The notes under the pieces: generated by a model
Seen by the model: only the letters and a program-made list of their open reading frames with translations
What the model was told of the DNA's origin: nothing
Database searches by the model: none
Translations under genes and position numbers: made by a program
Part shown: positions 1 through 10,500 of the stretch, in pieces
Position numbering within the stretch: the first letter of the stretch is position 1
Layout: each line of letters opens with the position of its first letter
Origin: Methylophaga thalassica
Lineage (GTDB): Bacteria > Pseudomonadota > Gammaproteobacteria > Nitrosococcales > Methylophagaceae
NCBI RefSeq assembly: GCF_030159795.1
Contig: NZ_BSND01000006.1
Coordinates: 124,001-188,000 of the forward strand
Reading direction: 5' to 3'
Length of the DNA stretch: 64,000 nt

Positions 1-567
1 ACAGGTCAATCTTATCAAGAACGTGAGTCTGGCGATCAGGCACCACTACTCTATGCTATCTCTATCATGGTAGTGTTCCTGTGTCTGGCAGCACTATATG
101 AAAGCTGGTCAGTGCCTTTCTCCGTTTTAATGGTTATACCTTTGGGTATTATCGGGGCTGTCTTGTTTACCATGGCCCGTGGATTATCGAATGACGTGTA
201 TTTCCAGGTAGGCCTATTAACGACTATTGGTCTGGCATCAAAAAATGCCATCTTAATTGTTGAGTTTGCTAAATCACTTTATGAAGATGGTATGTCGCTA
301 ATTGATGCCACCATGGAAGCGGTCAGAATGCGTCTTCGCCCTATCATCATGACATCACTTGCCTTTATGCTTGGCGTATTACCTCTGATGGTAGCTACGG
401 GGGCTGGCTCTGGCAGTCAAAATGCCATTGGTACAGGTGTTTTTGGTGGTGTTTTCACTGCTACCGCATTAGCCATATTCTTTATACCCGTCTTCTTTGT
501 TGTGGTATTTAGTTTGCGTGAAAAAGTGACTAAAAAATCATCACATAATGAAGTTAAAAAGGCCTGA
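1..567 (+). CDS. RND efflux transporter, C-terminal part (start outside window)
   Basis: This is the last 188 codons of an inner-membrane RND (AcrB/MexB-type, HAE1) drug:proton antiporter; the reading frame is open from base 1, so the start lies outside. It covers the C-terminal membrane bundle: the conserved LAALYESW segment, the [13 protein letters not shown] helix whose Lys belongs to the proton relay, and the [12 protein letters not shown] helix with its Arg. The gene ends 2 nt before an outer-membrane factor on the same strand, so the two form one efflux operon, with a membrane-fusion gene expected upstream. A second full RND pump lies at 7.6-10.7 kb. The family call is firm; the substrate cannot be read. 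Confidence 0.93.
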   Translation, partial: TGQSYQERESGDQAPLLYAISIMVVFLCLAALYESWSVPFSVLMVIPLGIIGAVLFTMARGLSNDVYFQVGLLTTIGLASKNAILIVEFAKSLYEDGMSLIDATMEAVRMRLRPIIMTSLAFMLGVLPLMVATGAGSGSQNAIGTGVFGGVFTATALAIFFIPVFFVVVFSLREKVTKKSSHNEVKKA

Positions 568-569
568 TT

Positions 570-1991
570 ATGATAAAACCTCTTAAACTATCTGTTGCTA
601 TAACGGCGATATTAACGATATCAGCATGTTCTTTGATGCCAGATTATCAAAGACCTGAGCCGAATATTGCCATTGCTAATCAATCAGTCGAGAGTTCAAC
701 CGATGTGGCTGAACTCGGCTGGAAAGATTTTTATCTTGATCCGAAATTGGATCAATTGATCAGCATTGCGTTAGCCAATAACCAGGATCTTAGAGTTTCA
801 TCGCTGACGGTCGAACAATTACGTGAACAATTTCGTATTCAAAAAGCCGCCAAATTACCCACTGTTAATGCAGAAGGCTCGGTGACACGTCAACGCACCC
901 CAGAGTCATTAACTGGTACAGGCCGAAGTGGCATTACTGATACTTATAGTGTTGGGCTAGGTGTATCTGCTTGGGAACTCGATTTCTTTGGACGAATAGA
1001 TAGCCTGTCAGAGTCTGCATTACAACAGTTCCTGGCTTCTAAATCATCACGCGACAGCATGCAACTGACCCTGATTGCCCAAGTAGCTGATGCCTGGTTT
1101 AGTTGGTTAGCGAGTGATGCACAACATCAATTATCATCAGAAACACGGGAAGCACGTGCTGAAAGTTATCAACTGATTGAAAAACGCTTCAAAAGTGGCT
1201 TAGCTTCTGAACTGGATGTCAGACAAGCCGAAACAGCTCTGCACGAAGCACGTGTTCTGGAAGCGCAATACCAGCAACAAGCAAATCAGAACTTCACCAA
1301 CTTACAGCTCTTAGTGGGCCAAAGCTTGGATAAGGATGAATGGAAAAAAGACTGGTATCAAATAAAAACATTGCGTGATATTCCTGCTAATCTGACTTCT
1401 GATGTGTTGTTAAAACGTCCTGATGTGATGCAGGCTGAGTACAATATTAAGTCTGCCAATGCTGATATTGGTGCAGCCAGAGCCGCATTCTTCCCGCGTA
1501 TCAGTCTGACCACCTCACTCGGTTTTGGCGGTACAAGCTTTGGTCAATTAGGGGAGGCATCAAGCCGTCAATGGTCTATCGCACCGCAATTTACCCTGCC
1601 ATTACTTGATTGGGGTGTCAATCAAGCCAACCTGAATGTGGCAGAGTTACAAAAAGACATTAATATCGCTCAGTATCAACAAGTGATTCAGGAAGCATTT
1701 AAGGAAGTGCGTGATGAGATGGAAGCGCGTTATACCTTAGATGCACAATTGCAAGCACAGAATGATCTAACGGCATCCACCAAACGCAGTCTGGAATTAG
1801 CTCAATATCGTTTCAACGCTGGTATAGATAGTTACCTGGATGTATTGGATGCCCAGCGTAGTTCTATCAACAGTGAATTAAATCAGATTGATACCCGACT
1901 GCTCAGACTTCGTAATCAATTAACGCTATACAAAGCATTGGGTGGTGGCCTGTATGAAGAAACACCATCGCCTTCGCCACAACAGAAATAA
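570..1991 (+). CDS. Outer-membrane efflux lipoprotein, NodT/OprM family
   Basis: TolC-like outer-membrane channel for the RND pump encoded just upstream. The 473-residue protein starts with a lipoprotein signal ending in lipobox ISAC (Cys20), followed by two outer-membrane efflux repeats at roughly residues 60-245 and 270-460. The AQVADAWFSWLASDA and YRFNAGIDSYLDVLDAQR segments are typical of the NodT family. It begins 2 nt after the RND stop codon, which suggests translational coupling. It is the only outer-membrane factor visible in the window, so the AdeAB-like pump at 7.6-11.9 kb, which lacks one, may share it (inference). Confidence 0.93.
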   Translation: MIKPLKLSVAITAILTISACSLMPDYQRPEPNIAIANQSVESSTDVAELGWKDFYLDPKLDQLISIALANNQDLRVSSLTVEQLREQFRIQKAAKLPTVNAEGSVTRQRTPESLTGTGRSGITDTYSVGLGVSAWELDFFGRIDSLSESALQQFLASKSSRDSMQLTLIAQVADAWFSWLASDAQHQLSSETREARAESYQLIEKRFKSGLASELDVRQAETALHEARVLEAQYQQQANQNFTNLQLLVGQSLDKDEWKKDWYQIKTLRDIPANLTSDVLLKRPDVMQAEYNIKSANADIGAARAAFFPRISLTTSLGFGGTSFGQLGEASSRQWSIAPQFTLPLLDWGVNQANLNVAELQKDINIAQYQQVIQEAFKEVRDEMEARYTLDAQLQAQNDLTASTKRSLELAQYRFNAGIDSYLDVLDAQRSSINSELNQIDTRLLRLRNQLTLYKALGGGLYEETPSPSPQQK

Positions 1992-2054
1992 TTTTGTATC
2001 CGTCATCAGCTTAATTTAAGCTGACTTATATTTGTTGAAATTAAGGAGAGAAAA

Positions 2055-2235
2055 ATGGATTTACAAGTGGGCGGCATATTAGGTCTGATTTGGTTAATCA
2101 TTGTTATCTGGGCCATTATTAATGGTTGCCAATAGCCCTGCTGGTGGTGGCGCTAAGATATTATGGATACTTATCCTTCTGCTATTTCCTGTATTAGGTC
2201 TGCTGATTTGGTTCCTGCTTGGACCTAAAAGCTAG
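2055..2235 (+). pseudogene. Small PLDc_N-like membrane protein, split by a frameshift
   Basis: Two short overlapping frames together look like one protein of about 63 residues. The first (2055-2135, 26 codons) starts after a good AAGGAGAG ribosome site and encodes a hydrophobic helix (GGILGLIWLIIVIWAII). The second (2122-2235, 37 codons) runs on in another frame with SPAGGGAKILWILILLLF and ends in LLGPKS. That layout (helix, short polar loop with SPAGGGAK, second helix, GP) matches the small PLDc N-terminal-domain membrane proteins. Removing one G in the AATGGTT around 2122-2128 joins the frames as IINVANSPAGGG. It could be a real mutation, a sequencing error or programmed frameshifting. Confidence 0.55.
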
Positions 2236-2250
2236 TCTAACCAGCCACGC

Positions 2251-2278
2251 AAAAAAAGGGGCTTAACGCCCCTTTTTT
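2251..2278. terminator. Bidirectional rho-independent terminator
   Basis: The hairpin has arms AAAAAGGGGC and GCCCCTTTTT around a TTAAC-type loop, with A and T runs on both sides. It lies between the rightward efflux/small-protein genes and the leftward glyoxalase gene and can stop transcription from either side. Confidence 0.85.
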
Positions 2279-2289
2279 AATGCTTTCAT

Positions 2290-2844
2290 TTAACCTAAGT
2301 GATCTTTTAGTAATTCTGGCTGACGTTCAGGCGTGAAAATTTCAATCCAGTAACCATCTGGATCCTGAATAAAGGCAATGCCTTTCATTTTGCCATCATT
2401 CGGTTTCTTCACAAACGGCACGCCAAATGATTCAAACCGCTCACATGCCGCATCAATATCCGGTACCGCAAAGCCGATATGACCAAAGCCACGAGGATCA
2501 CTATTGCCATTGTGATAACTGACCTCATCATTATCTTCATCACCCCAGTTATGGGTCAGTTCCAACATCGCAGGCATAGCAAACGTTTGTTTTATACGTT
2601 CATCATTATCCGTTGAAATCATTTTCACTTGTTCGGGCGATAAAGCGGCCATAAAGTAAAGCGTGAACTTCATCTCTGGAAAATCAAACCGTTTAACTAA
2701 AGTCATACCCATCACTTCAGTGTAAAAAGCCAGAGTTCGTTTGGGATCTTTAATCCGGAACATGGTTTGATTAAATACAAAATCATGGGTGGCAGGATCA
2801 TGCGTCTCGCTCAAGCCTTCAGCATTGTCAAAATGACGACTCAT
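2290..2844 (-). CDS. gloA: Lactoylglutathione lyase (glyoxalase I)
   Basis: Converts the hemithioacetal of methylglyoxal and glutathione to S-lactoylglutathione in the cytosol. At 184 residues it is the long form, the same length as the human enzyme, and longer than the roughly 135-residue E. coli form. The four expected metal ligands are visible as Gln26, Glu95, His122 and Glu168, and [13 protein letters not shown] is a typical C-terminal signature. The long form usually belongs to the zinc-dependent class (family knowledge; metal not shown here). It is a single-gene unit with a GGAGAG ribosome site. Confidence 0.93.
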   Translation of the reverse strand: MSRHFDNAEGLSETHDPATHDFVFNQTMFRIKDPKRTLAFYTEVMGMTLVKRFDFPEMKFTLYFMAALSPEQVKMISTDNDERIKQTFAMPAMLELTHNWGDEDNDEVSYHNGNSDPRGFGHIGFAVPDIDAACERFESFGVPFVKKPNDGKMKGIAFIQDPDGYWIEIFTPERQPELLKDHLG

Positions 2845-2899
2845 TGTTCTCTCCTTTATATAAAACAGATAGTGTTATGACCATTCTTATGATGATGGT

Positions 2900-4225
2900 T
2901 CACTTAGTATTAAAATAACGCTGACTTTCCTCTTTCACTACTTTCGAAAGCAGTAAAATACCAATAAGGTTAGGAATGGCCATCAAACCATTCATCAAAT
3001 CAGAAAAGTCCCAGACAAATTTCAGCTCGCGGGTTGCGCCAACAATGACTGCAGCGACAAACACAATACGAAATACGATGATGGCTTTCTCACCCAATAA
3101 ATATTCCAGTGCTTTTTCACCGTAATAGCTCCAACCTATTAAGGTGGAAAAGGCAAATAAAGCTGTGGCTATCGCAACAATATAAGTGCCGGTTGGTCCT
3201 AATGTTTCGGCAAAACTGATACTGGTTAAGATATTAGCTTTCACCCCGTCCTGCCAGGCCGTGGCCGTTAAGATCACCAACGCTGTTGCTGTACACACCA
3301 CCAGGGTATCAATAAATGTCTGAGTCATAGACACCAGTGCTTGTTTCACCGGATCATTGGTCCGGGCCGCAGCGGCAGCAATTGGCGCAGAACCTAAGCC
3401 TGATTCATTAGAAAACACACCACGAGCGACACCATAGCGAATCGCCGCCGCCACTGCGGCACCAGCAAAGCCACCACCCGCCGCAATCGGGTTGAAGGCG
3501 TGCCAGAAAATTAAATGAAAGGCTGCCGGCACTTCGTCAATATTAATACCAATCACAATCAGCGCCGCCCCTAAATAGGCCGCAATCATAAAAGGCACTA
3601 ACATCGAAGTGAATCGTCCGATTGAACGAATTCCGCCAATTAATACCAGCCCAGTTAAAACCATCAGTACAAAACCCGTTGTACTGGTTTCGATGCCAAA
3701 TACCTGCTGTACGGCTGCAGCCGCAGAATTGGCCTGGGTCATATTACCAATACCAAACGCAGCACCGACCGTGAAAACAGCAAATAAACTGCCTAGCCAC
3801 GGTAAACCAACACCTTTTGATATGTAATACATCGGGCCACCACGCATACCGTTTTCACCTTCTTCACGGTATTTCACCGCCAACATGGCTTCTGCATATT
3901 TGGTCGCCATGCCGACCAGCCCTGTCACCCACATCCAAAACACGGCGCCTGGGCCACCTAATGAAATCGCGGTCGCCACCCCAACAATATTGCCAATTCC
4001 GACCGTTGCAGCCAGCGCAGTGGTTAAAGCGGCAAAATGACTGATATCACCATCCGCTTTATCTTCTTTATGAAATACTAACTTGAGTGCATGGCCTAAC
4101 GCCCGAAACTGAAGTCCCTTTAACATCAAGGTCAGATAAAGCCCGGTACCGACCAGTAAGATGAGCATTGGTGGTCCCCAGACCCAGCCGGATAAAACCG
4201 ACACCCAGTGTGAAAGAAATTCCAT
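2900..4225 (-). CDS. Sodium:alanine/glycine symporter, AgcS family
   Basis: Inner-membrane amino-acid importer of 441 residues with about 10-11 membrane helices. The family signatures [25 protein letters not shown] and [21 protein letters not shown] are present, and length and order agree with the alanine/glycine:cation symporter family. It lies 55 nt upstream of gloA on the same strand, but the gap holds a separate ribosome site, so an operon is only possible. Whether it takes alanine, glycine or both cannot be read from sequence. Confidence 0.92.
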   Translation of the reverse strand: MEFLSHWVSVLSGWVWGPPMLILLVGTGLYLTLMLKGLQFRALGHALKLVFHKEDKADGDISHFAALTTALAATVGIGNIVGVATAISLGGPGAVFWMWVTGLVGMATKYAEAMLAVKYREEGENGMRGGPMYYISKGVGLPWLGSLFAVFTVGAAFGIGNMTQANSAAAAVQQVFGIETSTTGFVLMVLTGLVLIGGIRSIGRFTSMLVPFMIAAYLGAALIVIGINIDEVPAAFHLIFWHAFNPIAAGGGFAGAAVAAAIRYGVARGVFSNESGLGSAPIAAAAARTNDPVKQALVSMTQTFIDTLVVCTATALVILTATAWQDGVKANILTSISFAETLGPTGTYIVAIATALFAFSTLIGWSYYGEKALEYLLGEKAIIVFRIVFVAAVIVGATRELKFVWDFSDLMNGLMAIPNLIGILLLSKVVKEESQRYFNTK

Positions 4226-4329
4226 GTATGCCTGACCTGTTAAAAGTTATTAATGCATTTGAAGTTAAGTGAGATACATGCTGCTGTCAAACTTTACGAA
4301 CAACCACGCTTTCAGCACCATTAACCAGA

Positions 4330-5757
4330 TCAAGACACTGTTTTAGCTTTGAGAATAGAAGCACCCGCATCTCTTGATAAACTCAATGTATCGGCAATTG
4401 AAATTAACGCCAAGACAGCAATGATCCAAAAGGCTAACTGGAAGTCCTCAGTCTGAGTTTCCACTAGTGTGGTTCCATGTAAAAACCACATGGAAAAAGC
4501 CAATACCAGAGCGGCAAAGGCGATGCCAATACCCCGACTCATCTGCTGCAGGACTGAAAATAGTGTGCTGGCATCACGCATTTGCTGTTCACCCACATCA
4601 GCAAAGCCAATAGTATTAAGTGCAGTGAAATGCATGGAGCGATTCATGCCACTAATAAATAACACCAGAACCATTAACCAATGTGGTGTATTGACTGTAA
4701 ACATGGCCATAGCAACAAACCCAGCCGATACCATCAGTCCATTCGCTATCAGCACCCGGCGGAAACCAAAGGTATTCATAATCCAGGTGGTGGCAGGTTT
4801 CATGCACAAATTACCAACAAATAACCACAGTAATAAAATGCCAGCATCCACCGCTGACATGCCGAACCCGAGTTGGAACATCAACGGCAATAAGAAAGGC
4901 ACAGATGCCACAGCTATTCGGAAAAACGAACCACCCACAGCGGTAATTCTGAAAGTTTTAATCGCTAAAGGCTTCAAACTAAATAATGGATATTGACTGC
5001 CAAGTAAGTGTTTAATTGATAACGCCAACAAAGCTAAACCAACCATGATTAAACTGAGACTGTATGCCACCTGCAGTCTGCCTGCACTCAAACATTCCAC
5101 ACCGGCCATAAAAATACCAAAGCCGGTTCCGGTCATTAAAAAACCACGGATATCAAAAGGTTCTCGTTGCATTACACGATGTGCCTGAGGCTGAATTAAG
5201 CAGTGCGTAACGATTAATATCAGTAAACCAATGGGTACATTAATCAGAAAAATCCAATGCCAGCTCCAGTGGGTTGCGATCCAGCCCCCCAAAAAAGGGC
5301 CTAATACCGGTCCGAATAAGGCTGGCCAGGTTAGAATAGCCACCGCTTTCACAATCTGATTTTTGGGTGTATCTCGCAATACCACTAGGCGGCCAACAGG
5401 CACCATCATCGCGCCACCAAAACCTTGTAAGACTCTGGCAGCTGTAAAGCTCATCAGCCCTGTACTCAAAGCACATAACACCGAGGAAATAATAAATATC
5501 AGTACCGCCAGCGAAAAGACCCGTCGCGCACCAAACCGATCAGCCGCCCAGCCGCTTAATGGCATAAACACCGTTAAGGCGACAAGATAAGCTGAGACCC
5601 CGACCGACAAATGTGCTGCCGCAATATCAAAATCCTTGGCAATAACAGGCAAAGCCGTTGCAATAATCGTGGCATCAAGCGTTTCCATAAAAAACGCCGC
5701 CGCCACTAATAAAGCAATCGCAATCCGTCTGTTTATCTCGATGGGTCCTAAATGCAT
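4330..5757 (-). CDS. MFS multidrug exporter, DHA2 (EmrB/MdtD-like) family
   Basis: Proton-driven inner-membrane exporter of 475 residues with a predicted 14 membrane helices. TM1 carries the DHA2 motif LDATIIATALPVI, the TM2-3 loop has motif A (GWAADRFGARRVF), and a motif C-like glycine/proline stretch appears in GPVLGPFLGGWIA. Overall it most resembles MdtD/YegB-type proteins. It follows the SDR gene on the same strand with a 14-nt gap, so the two may be co-transcribed and under the LysR regulator divergent from them. The substrate is unknown. Confidence 0.9.
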   Translation of the reverse strand: MHLGPIEINRRIAIALLVAAAFFMETLDATIIATALPVIAKDFDIAAAHLSVGVSAYLVALTVFMPLSGWAADRFGARRVFSLAVLIFIISSVLCALSTGLMSFTAARVLQGFGGAMMVPVGRLVVLRDTPKNQIVKAVAILTWPALFGPVLGPFLGGWIATHWSWHWIFLINVPIGLLILIVTHCLIQPQAHRVMQREPFDIRGFLMTGTGFGIFMAGVECLSAGRLQVAYSLSLIMVGLALLALSIKHLLGSQYPLFSLKPLAIKTFRITAVGGSFFRIAVASVPFLLPLMFQLGFGMSAVDAGILLLWLFVGNLCMKPATTWIMNTFGFRRVLIANGLMVSAGFVAMAMFTVNTPHWLMVLVLFISGMNRSMHFTALNTIGFADVGEQQMRDASTLFSVLQQMSRGIGIAFAALVLAFSMWFLHGTTLVETQTEDFQLAFWIIAVLALISIADTLSLSRDAGASILKAKTVS

Positions 5758-5771
5758 TTTATGCCTGGTAG

Positions 5772-6566
5772 TTAAACAATATCATCTACTACGCCACCAT
5801 CCACTCTCAGAGCAGCACCGCTGGTCGCTGATGCTTGCTCAGAACAGACATACACCACCATATTGGCGACTTCTTCCACTGATGCTGGCCGTTGTATGAT
5901 TGAACTTGGTCTGGCCTCCATCACAAAATTTTTGCCGACTTCTTCATAAGACTTGCCTGTTTTTTCCACTTCATCGGCAATCATGGCTTTAAAACCATCA
6001 GAAAGGGTTGGCCCAGGCAAAACACTATTCACCGTCACGCCACTGCCAGCGACACGCTTTGCTAAACCTCGTGAAAGTGATAACTGAGCTGTTTTGGTGA
6101 CACCATAATGAATCATATCGTCGGGAATATTACGTCCTGACTCTGACGAAATAAACACCACACGTCCCCATTGCTTCGCTTGCATGGCAGGCAGGTAGGC
6201 ACGAGACAAACGCATACCTGACATCACATTGGTAGCCCAATAGGTATCCCAGGTTTGATCGTCAGTTTCAAAAAAATCGGCTGGGCCAAAGATGCCAGCG
6301 TTGTTTACTAAAATATCCACATCAGGCACTTTACTGACTAATTGTTGGCAACCCTCTGCGGTGGATAAATCTGCAGCGGCAGCGATGAGTTTTGCCTCAG
6401 GTAGTTGTGTTTTGATGCGTGCTATCGCCTTGTCAACGGTTTCCTGACTACGACCATTAATCACCACCTCGGCTCCCGACTCAGCTAAACCTGACGCAAT
6501 GGCAAAACCAATGCCAGCCGTTGATGCTGTTACTAATGCTTTTTTTCCGGTGAAATCGATCTTCAT
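5772..6566 (-). CDS. SDR-family oxidoreductase
   Basis: NAD(P)-dependent short-chain dehydrogenase of 264 residues, complete for the classical SDR fold. It has an STAGIG cofactor loop at about 15-20, NNAG at 88-91, Ser141, and the catalytic YxxxK as Tyr154/Lys158. The Arg at about 39, after the second strand, is compatible with NADP use (inference). It is transcribed away from a LysR-type gene starting 98 nt off and followed within 14 nt by an MFS exporter. The arrangement suggests a LysR-controlled SDR/exporter unit. The substrate is unknown. Confidence 0.9.
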   Translation of the reverse strand: MKIDFTGKKALVTASTAGIGFAIASGLAESGAEVVINGRSQETVDKAIARIKTQLPEAKLIAAAADLSTAEGCQQLVSKVPDVDILVNNAGIFGPADFFETDDQTWDTYWATNVMSGMRLSRAYLPAMQAKQWGRVVFISSESGRNIPDDMIHYGVTKTAQLSLSRGLAKRVAGSGVTVNSVLPGPTLSDGFKAMIADEVEKTGKSYEEVGKNFVMEARPSSIIQRPASVEEVANMVVYVCSEQASATSGAALRVDGGVVDDIV

Positions 6567-6643
6567 CGTGTTCTCCTTAGTTATTTATCTGTTTATATTG
6601 TAGGCGACCACTAATATTGATTAAATAGAGAGAATGTAAATTC

Positions 6644-6659
6644 ACTATTTCGAAATAGT
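6644..6659. promoter_or_regulatory. Perfect 16-bp palindrome before lysR start
   Basis: ACTATTTCGAAATAGT is a perfect inverted repeat ending 5 nt before the ATG of the LysR gene and lying in the divergent SDR/LysR spacer. It covers the place where a ribosome site would be, and no clear Shine-Dalgarno is seen. It could be an autoregulatory operator or a small mRNA hairpin. Its even symmetry does not match the usual LysR T-N11-A box exactly. Confidence 0.45.
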
Positions 6660-6664
6660 TAACA

Positions 6665-7567
6665 ATGAAACGTATTGATGATCTGCTGGGTTTAAGAGTC
6701 TTTGAAAGAGTTGTAACATTGGGTAGCCTGACAGCCGCCGCCCAAGAATTAGGCATCTCCCTCGCAGCAGCCAGTAAACGACTGACTAAGCTGGAGCAGT
6801 ATCTGGATGTACAACTGATTCATCGTAGTACACGGCGATTATCTGTCAGTGATGAAGGACAAACCCTTTATGACTACGCACAACGCATTGTGGCTGAATT
6901 AGCACAAGCGGAAGAGGCGATCTTGCAAAAGTCAGAGCAACTCTCCGGCTCTTTAACCATTACCTCTCCCAACAGTTTTGGTCGACGCCACTTGGTCAAA
7001 CTGATTGCCGAGTTTAAACGTCGACACCCTGACATTAGCATCCAGCTGCTGCTCAGTGACAGCATTCAAGATATGATTGCAGAAGGTATCGATGTCGCCA
7101 TTCGTTATGGTGAACTGCCAGACTCAAGACTGGTTGCCCGTCGTTTACTGAATAATGAGCGTATCTTATGCGCCTCACCCGACTATCTTGCCCGATATGG
7201 CACGCCTAAGGCCTTAGAGGAACTGCACCAGCATCAATGTATTATTATCAGTCGTCATACTGAAATTAACTGGGCTTTCCCAAGCCACACCTTACATATC
7301 CAGCAAGCGATAAGTAGTAATGACGGTGAGGCTGCACATGTCATGGCATTACAAGGCATGGGTATCGTGCTGAAATCATACTGGGATGTGGCAGAAGACC
7401 TGATGGCAGGCAAATTAATTCAGGTCTTACCAGAGCAAGCCGTTATCAGTGCCCCCATCAATATCATTACCCTAAAAAATCAGCATCAACCCGCAAGAAT
7501 CCGACTATTTATCGACTTTTTACTCAGTAGTTTGCAACCAATGCATATGCATAAAGAAAAAACCTGA
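6665..7567 (+). CDS. LysR-family transcriptional regulator
   Basis: DNA-binding regulator of 300 residues. The N-terminal winged helix-turn-helix is at about 5-65 (GSLTAAAQELGISLAAASKRLTKLE), followed by a LysR substrate-binding domain with GSLTITSPNSFGRRHL and the DVAIRYGELPDSRLVARRL segment typical of the CrgA/DmlR-like group. It is divergent from an SDR-MFS pair, its most likely target by the usual LysR arrangement (inference). The effector is not known. The start at 6665 is the only ATG at the expected distance from the HTH and directly follows a palindrome. Confidence 0.92.
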   Translation: MKRIDDLLGLRVFERVVTLGSLTAAAQELGISLAAASKRLTKLEQYLDVQLIHRSTRRLSVSDEGQTLYDYAQRIVAELAQAEEAILQKSEQLSGSLTITSPNSFGRRHLVKLIAEFKRRHPDISIQLLLSDSIQDMIAEGIDVAIRYGELPDSRLVARRLLNNERILCASPDYLARYGTPKALEELHQHQCIIISRHTEINWAFPSHTLHIQQAISSNDGEAAHVMALQGMGIVLKSYWDVAEDLMAGKLIQVLPEQAVISAPINIITLKNQHQPARIRLFIDFLLSSLQPMHMHKEKT

Positions 7568-7594
7568 CCGCCCTCGTTGCCAACACCAAAACGG

Positions 7595-10500
7595 TTATCC
7601 TACGCTCATAGAACGGCGACGCCAGGCGCTCAAACGTTCTTGTAATCCGATAACAAACACATAGAAGGCCGGTACAAAAAACACAGCCAATATCGTACCG
7701 CTGAGCATGCCACCAAACACGCCTGTGCCAATGGCATGCTGGGTTTCAGCACTGGCGCCACTGGCAAGCATCAATGGAACGACACCAAGCGTGAAGGCCA
7801 GCGAAGTCATTAGAATGGGTCGCAGGCGCAGACATGCTGCTGTCACAGCGGCATCTATCAATGTGCGCCCTTCAGCATGTAACTGACGAGCAAACTCTAC
7901 AATAAGGATAGCGTTCTTTGCTGACAAACCTATGATCGTTATCATGCCGACTTTGAAGAACACATCATTGGGCATGTCACGCAGTAGCACAGCCGCCACT
8001 GCCCCCAACAAACCTAACGGTACTACCAGCATCACCGATAGCGGAATCGACCAGCTCTCATACAATGCCGCCAATACCAGAAATACAACCAGGCCTGATA
8101 ACAACATCAGCATCGGTGCTTGCGAGGCAGATTGCCGTTCCTGCAGTGACAGTCCTGACCAGGCTATCGCAAAACCTTTGGGTAACTGTGCGACTAAACG
8201 CTCCATCTCCACCATCGCTGCACCACTAGAAAAGCCGGGCGAAGCTTCCCCGGAAATACGTACAGCAGGAAAGCCCTGAAAACGAATCATCTGCTGCGGC
8301 GACTCGCCCCATACAGGCGTTACAACTTCTCGCAGTGGTACCATGCCACCATTCACATTACGCACTCGCAGGCCGAGTACATCATCCAATTGCATACGAG
8401 CATGGGCGTCAGCCTGTATGATAACTTGCTGCATACGTCCCGCATTGGGAAAGTCATTCACATACAGTGACCCCATCGCTGCCGATAAAGTACTGCTCAC
8501 AGCAGTGAAGGACAGCCCCATTGCCTCAGCTTTTTGCCGATTGATATCCAAGCGAATGCTCTCGCCAGGTGCCAAGCCATCGGGATAGACATTGCTGACC
8601 ACTTCGCTCTGTGCTGCCAATGCCAGAAGTTGTGCCTGTGCCTCCAACAAGGCCGCTTCACCTTGATGTGCCCGATCCTGTAAAAACAGGCTGAAACCAG
8701 AGGAAGTACCCAACTCGTCGATGGCCGGAGGCATCAGACTCATTACCGTTCCCTCGATATTATCAGCCATGGCCTGCTGTGCCAGATCCGCTTCCTCAGC
8801 TGCGGTAGCACCATTACGCTGGTCCCAGTCTTTAAGCATAGTGAAGGCCATAGCTGCGTTTGGACCTGAACCGGCAAAACTAAAGCCCAATACCACCAGA
8901 TTGGCATCCAGAGCTGGACGTGAAGCAACGTGTGCCTCATAAGCCTTGACCACTTCCAGAGTGCGTTCACTGGTGGCACCTGTGGGTAACTGGATAGAGG
9001 TCATGAAATACCCCTGATCTTCCTCAGGCAGGAAAGATGAGGGTAACTGCTTGGCAGCGACGATAAGCACGACACAAAGCACAGCAAATAACGCCATCAT
9101 CCGGCCAGTATGGCCAATCATGCTCGCCACCCGTGCACCATAGCCTGCTGTCAGACGCTCAAAGCTTCGGTTGAAAGCGCCAAAAAAACCAGGCTTGTGA
9201 TGGTGCTCAACACTGACCGGGAGTAATAAAGTAGCGCAAAGAGCAGGCGTCAGAGTCAGAGCAAGAAACGCTGAGAACAAAATAGACACGGCCATCGACA
9301 GAGTGAATTGCTGGTAGATAATCCCCACTGAACCGCTGCCAAAAGCCATAGGGATAAACACAGCGGTTAACACCAGAGTGATACCAATCACTGCACCAGT
9401 GATCTCTTTCATCGCTCTTGAGGTTGCTTCCCTTGGCGACAGCCCTTTGGTCGCCATCAATCGCTCGACATTTTCAACCACCACGATGGCGTCATCAACG
9501 ATAATACCAATGGCCAGCACCATGCCGAACATAGTGAGTGAATTGATCGAAAATCCGGCAAGCAGCATCACTGCGAAGGTGCCAAGTAACGCGATAGGCG
9601 CGACAATGGCAGGAATCAATGTGTAACGCAGGTTTTGCAGGAATAAGAGCATCACCAGGAACACCAGTGCCATAGCTTCAAACAAGGTGTAGATCACCTT
9701 CTCAATAGAAACTTTGACGAAAGGCGCCGTATCGAACGGCACTGAGTAGGCCATGCCAACAGGCAGACTCGGTGCAAGTTCGGCCAGACGCTCGCGTATC
9801 GCAGAAGCCGTCTGCACAGCGTTTGCGCCGGGTGATAATTGGATAGCCGCGCTGGTTGCCGCCACACCATTCTCACGATTAGAGAAACCGTACGACTGCG
9901 CGCCTAGCTCAACTCGCGCCACGTCACACAGTACCAGCTTCGCCCCATCAGCACTGGCACGCAGAACAATAGCAGCAAACTCCTTGGGGGTCGTCAGTTG
10001 TCCCTGTACAGTCAGTGGCACGGTCAGGCGTTGTCCCGGCAGTGCTGGCTCATCACCAATTCGTCCTGGCGCAATCTGTACATTCTGCTGCTCAATGGTC
10101 TGAGCCAGTTCATTCATTGTCAGACCATAAGCGTTAAGTTTATTCGGATCGACCCAAACGCGCATCGCCTGCTCGGCACCAAATAACTGCACACGCCCCA
10201 CCCCTGCAATTCGACGTAATTCCTCGACAATATTCCGCGCCAGATAGTCGTTCAATGCGACTTCATCGAACTGACCGTCGGGTGAGGTCATACCGACCAT
10301 CATCAAAAAACTGGAGGAGGCCGATTCAACCTGCAGGCCGCTCTGTCTTACAGTTTGGGGCAGTCGCGGTTCCACAGCTTTAATACGGTTTTGCACATCG
10401 ACCTGGGCCAACTCCGCATTAGTACCGGGTTTAAATGTAGCGGTTATCTGTGCAGTACCAGAGGTATCTACCGATGACTCGAAGTACAGCAAATTTTTCA

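Noticed and set aside
8343-10186. Several opposite-strand open frames inside the RND pump gene
   Set aside because: They are shadow frames of a clear conserved gene, with no ribosome sites or recognisable products; the same applies to many others inside argH, tdm, eutB and hemC.
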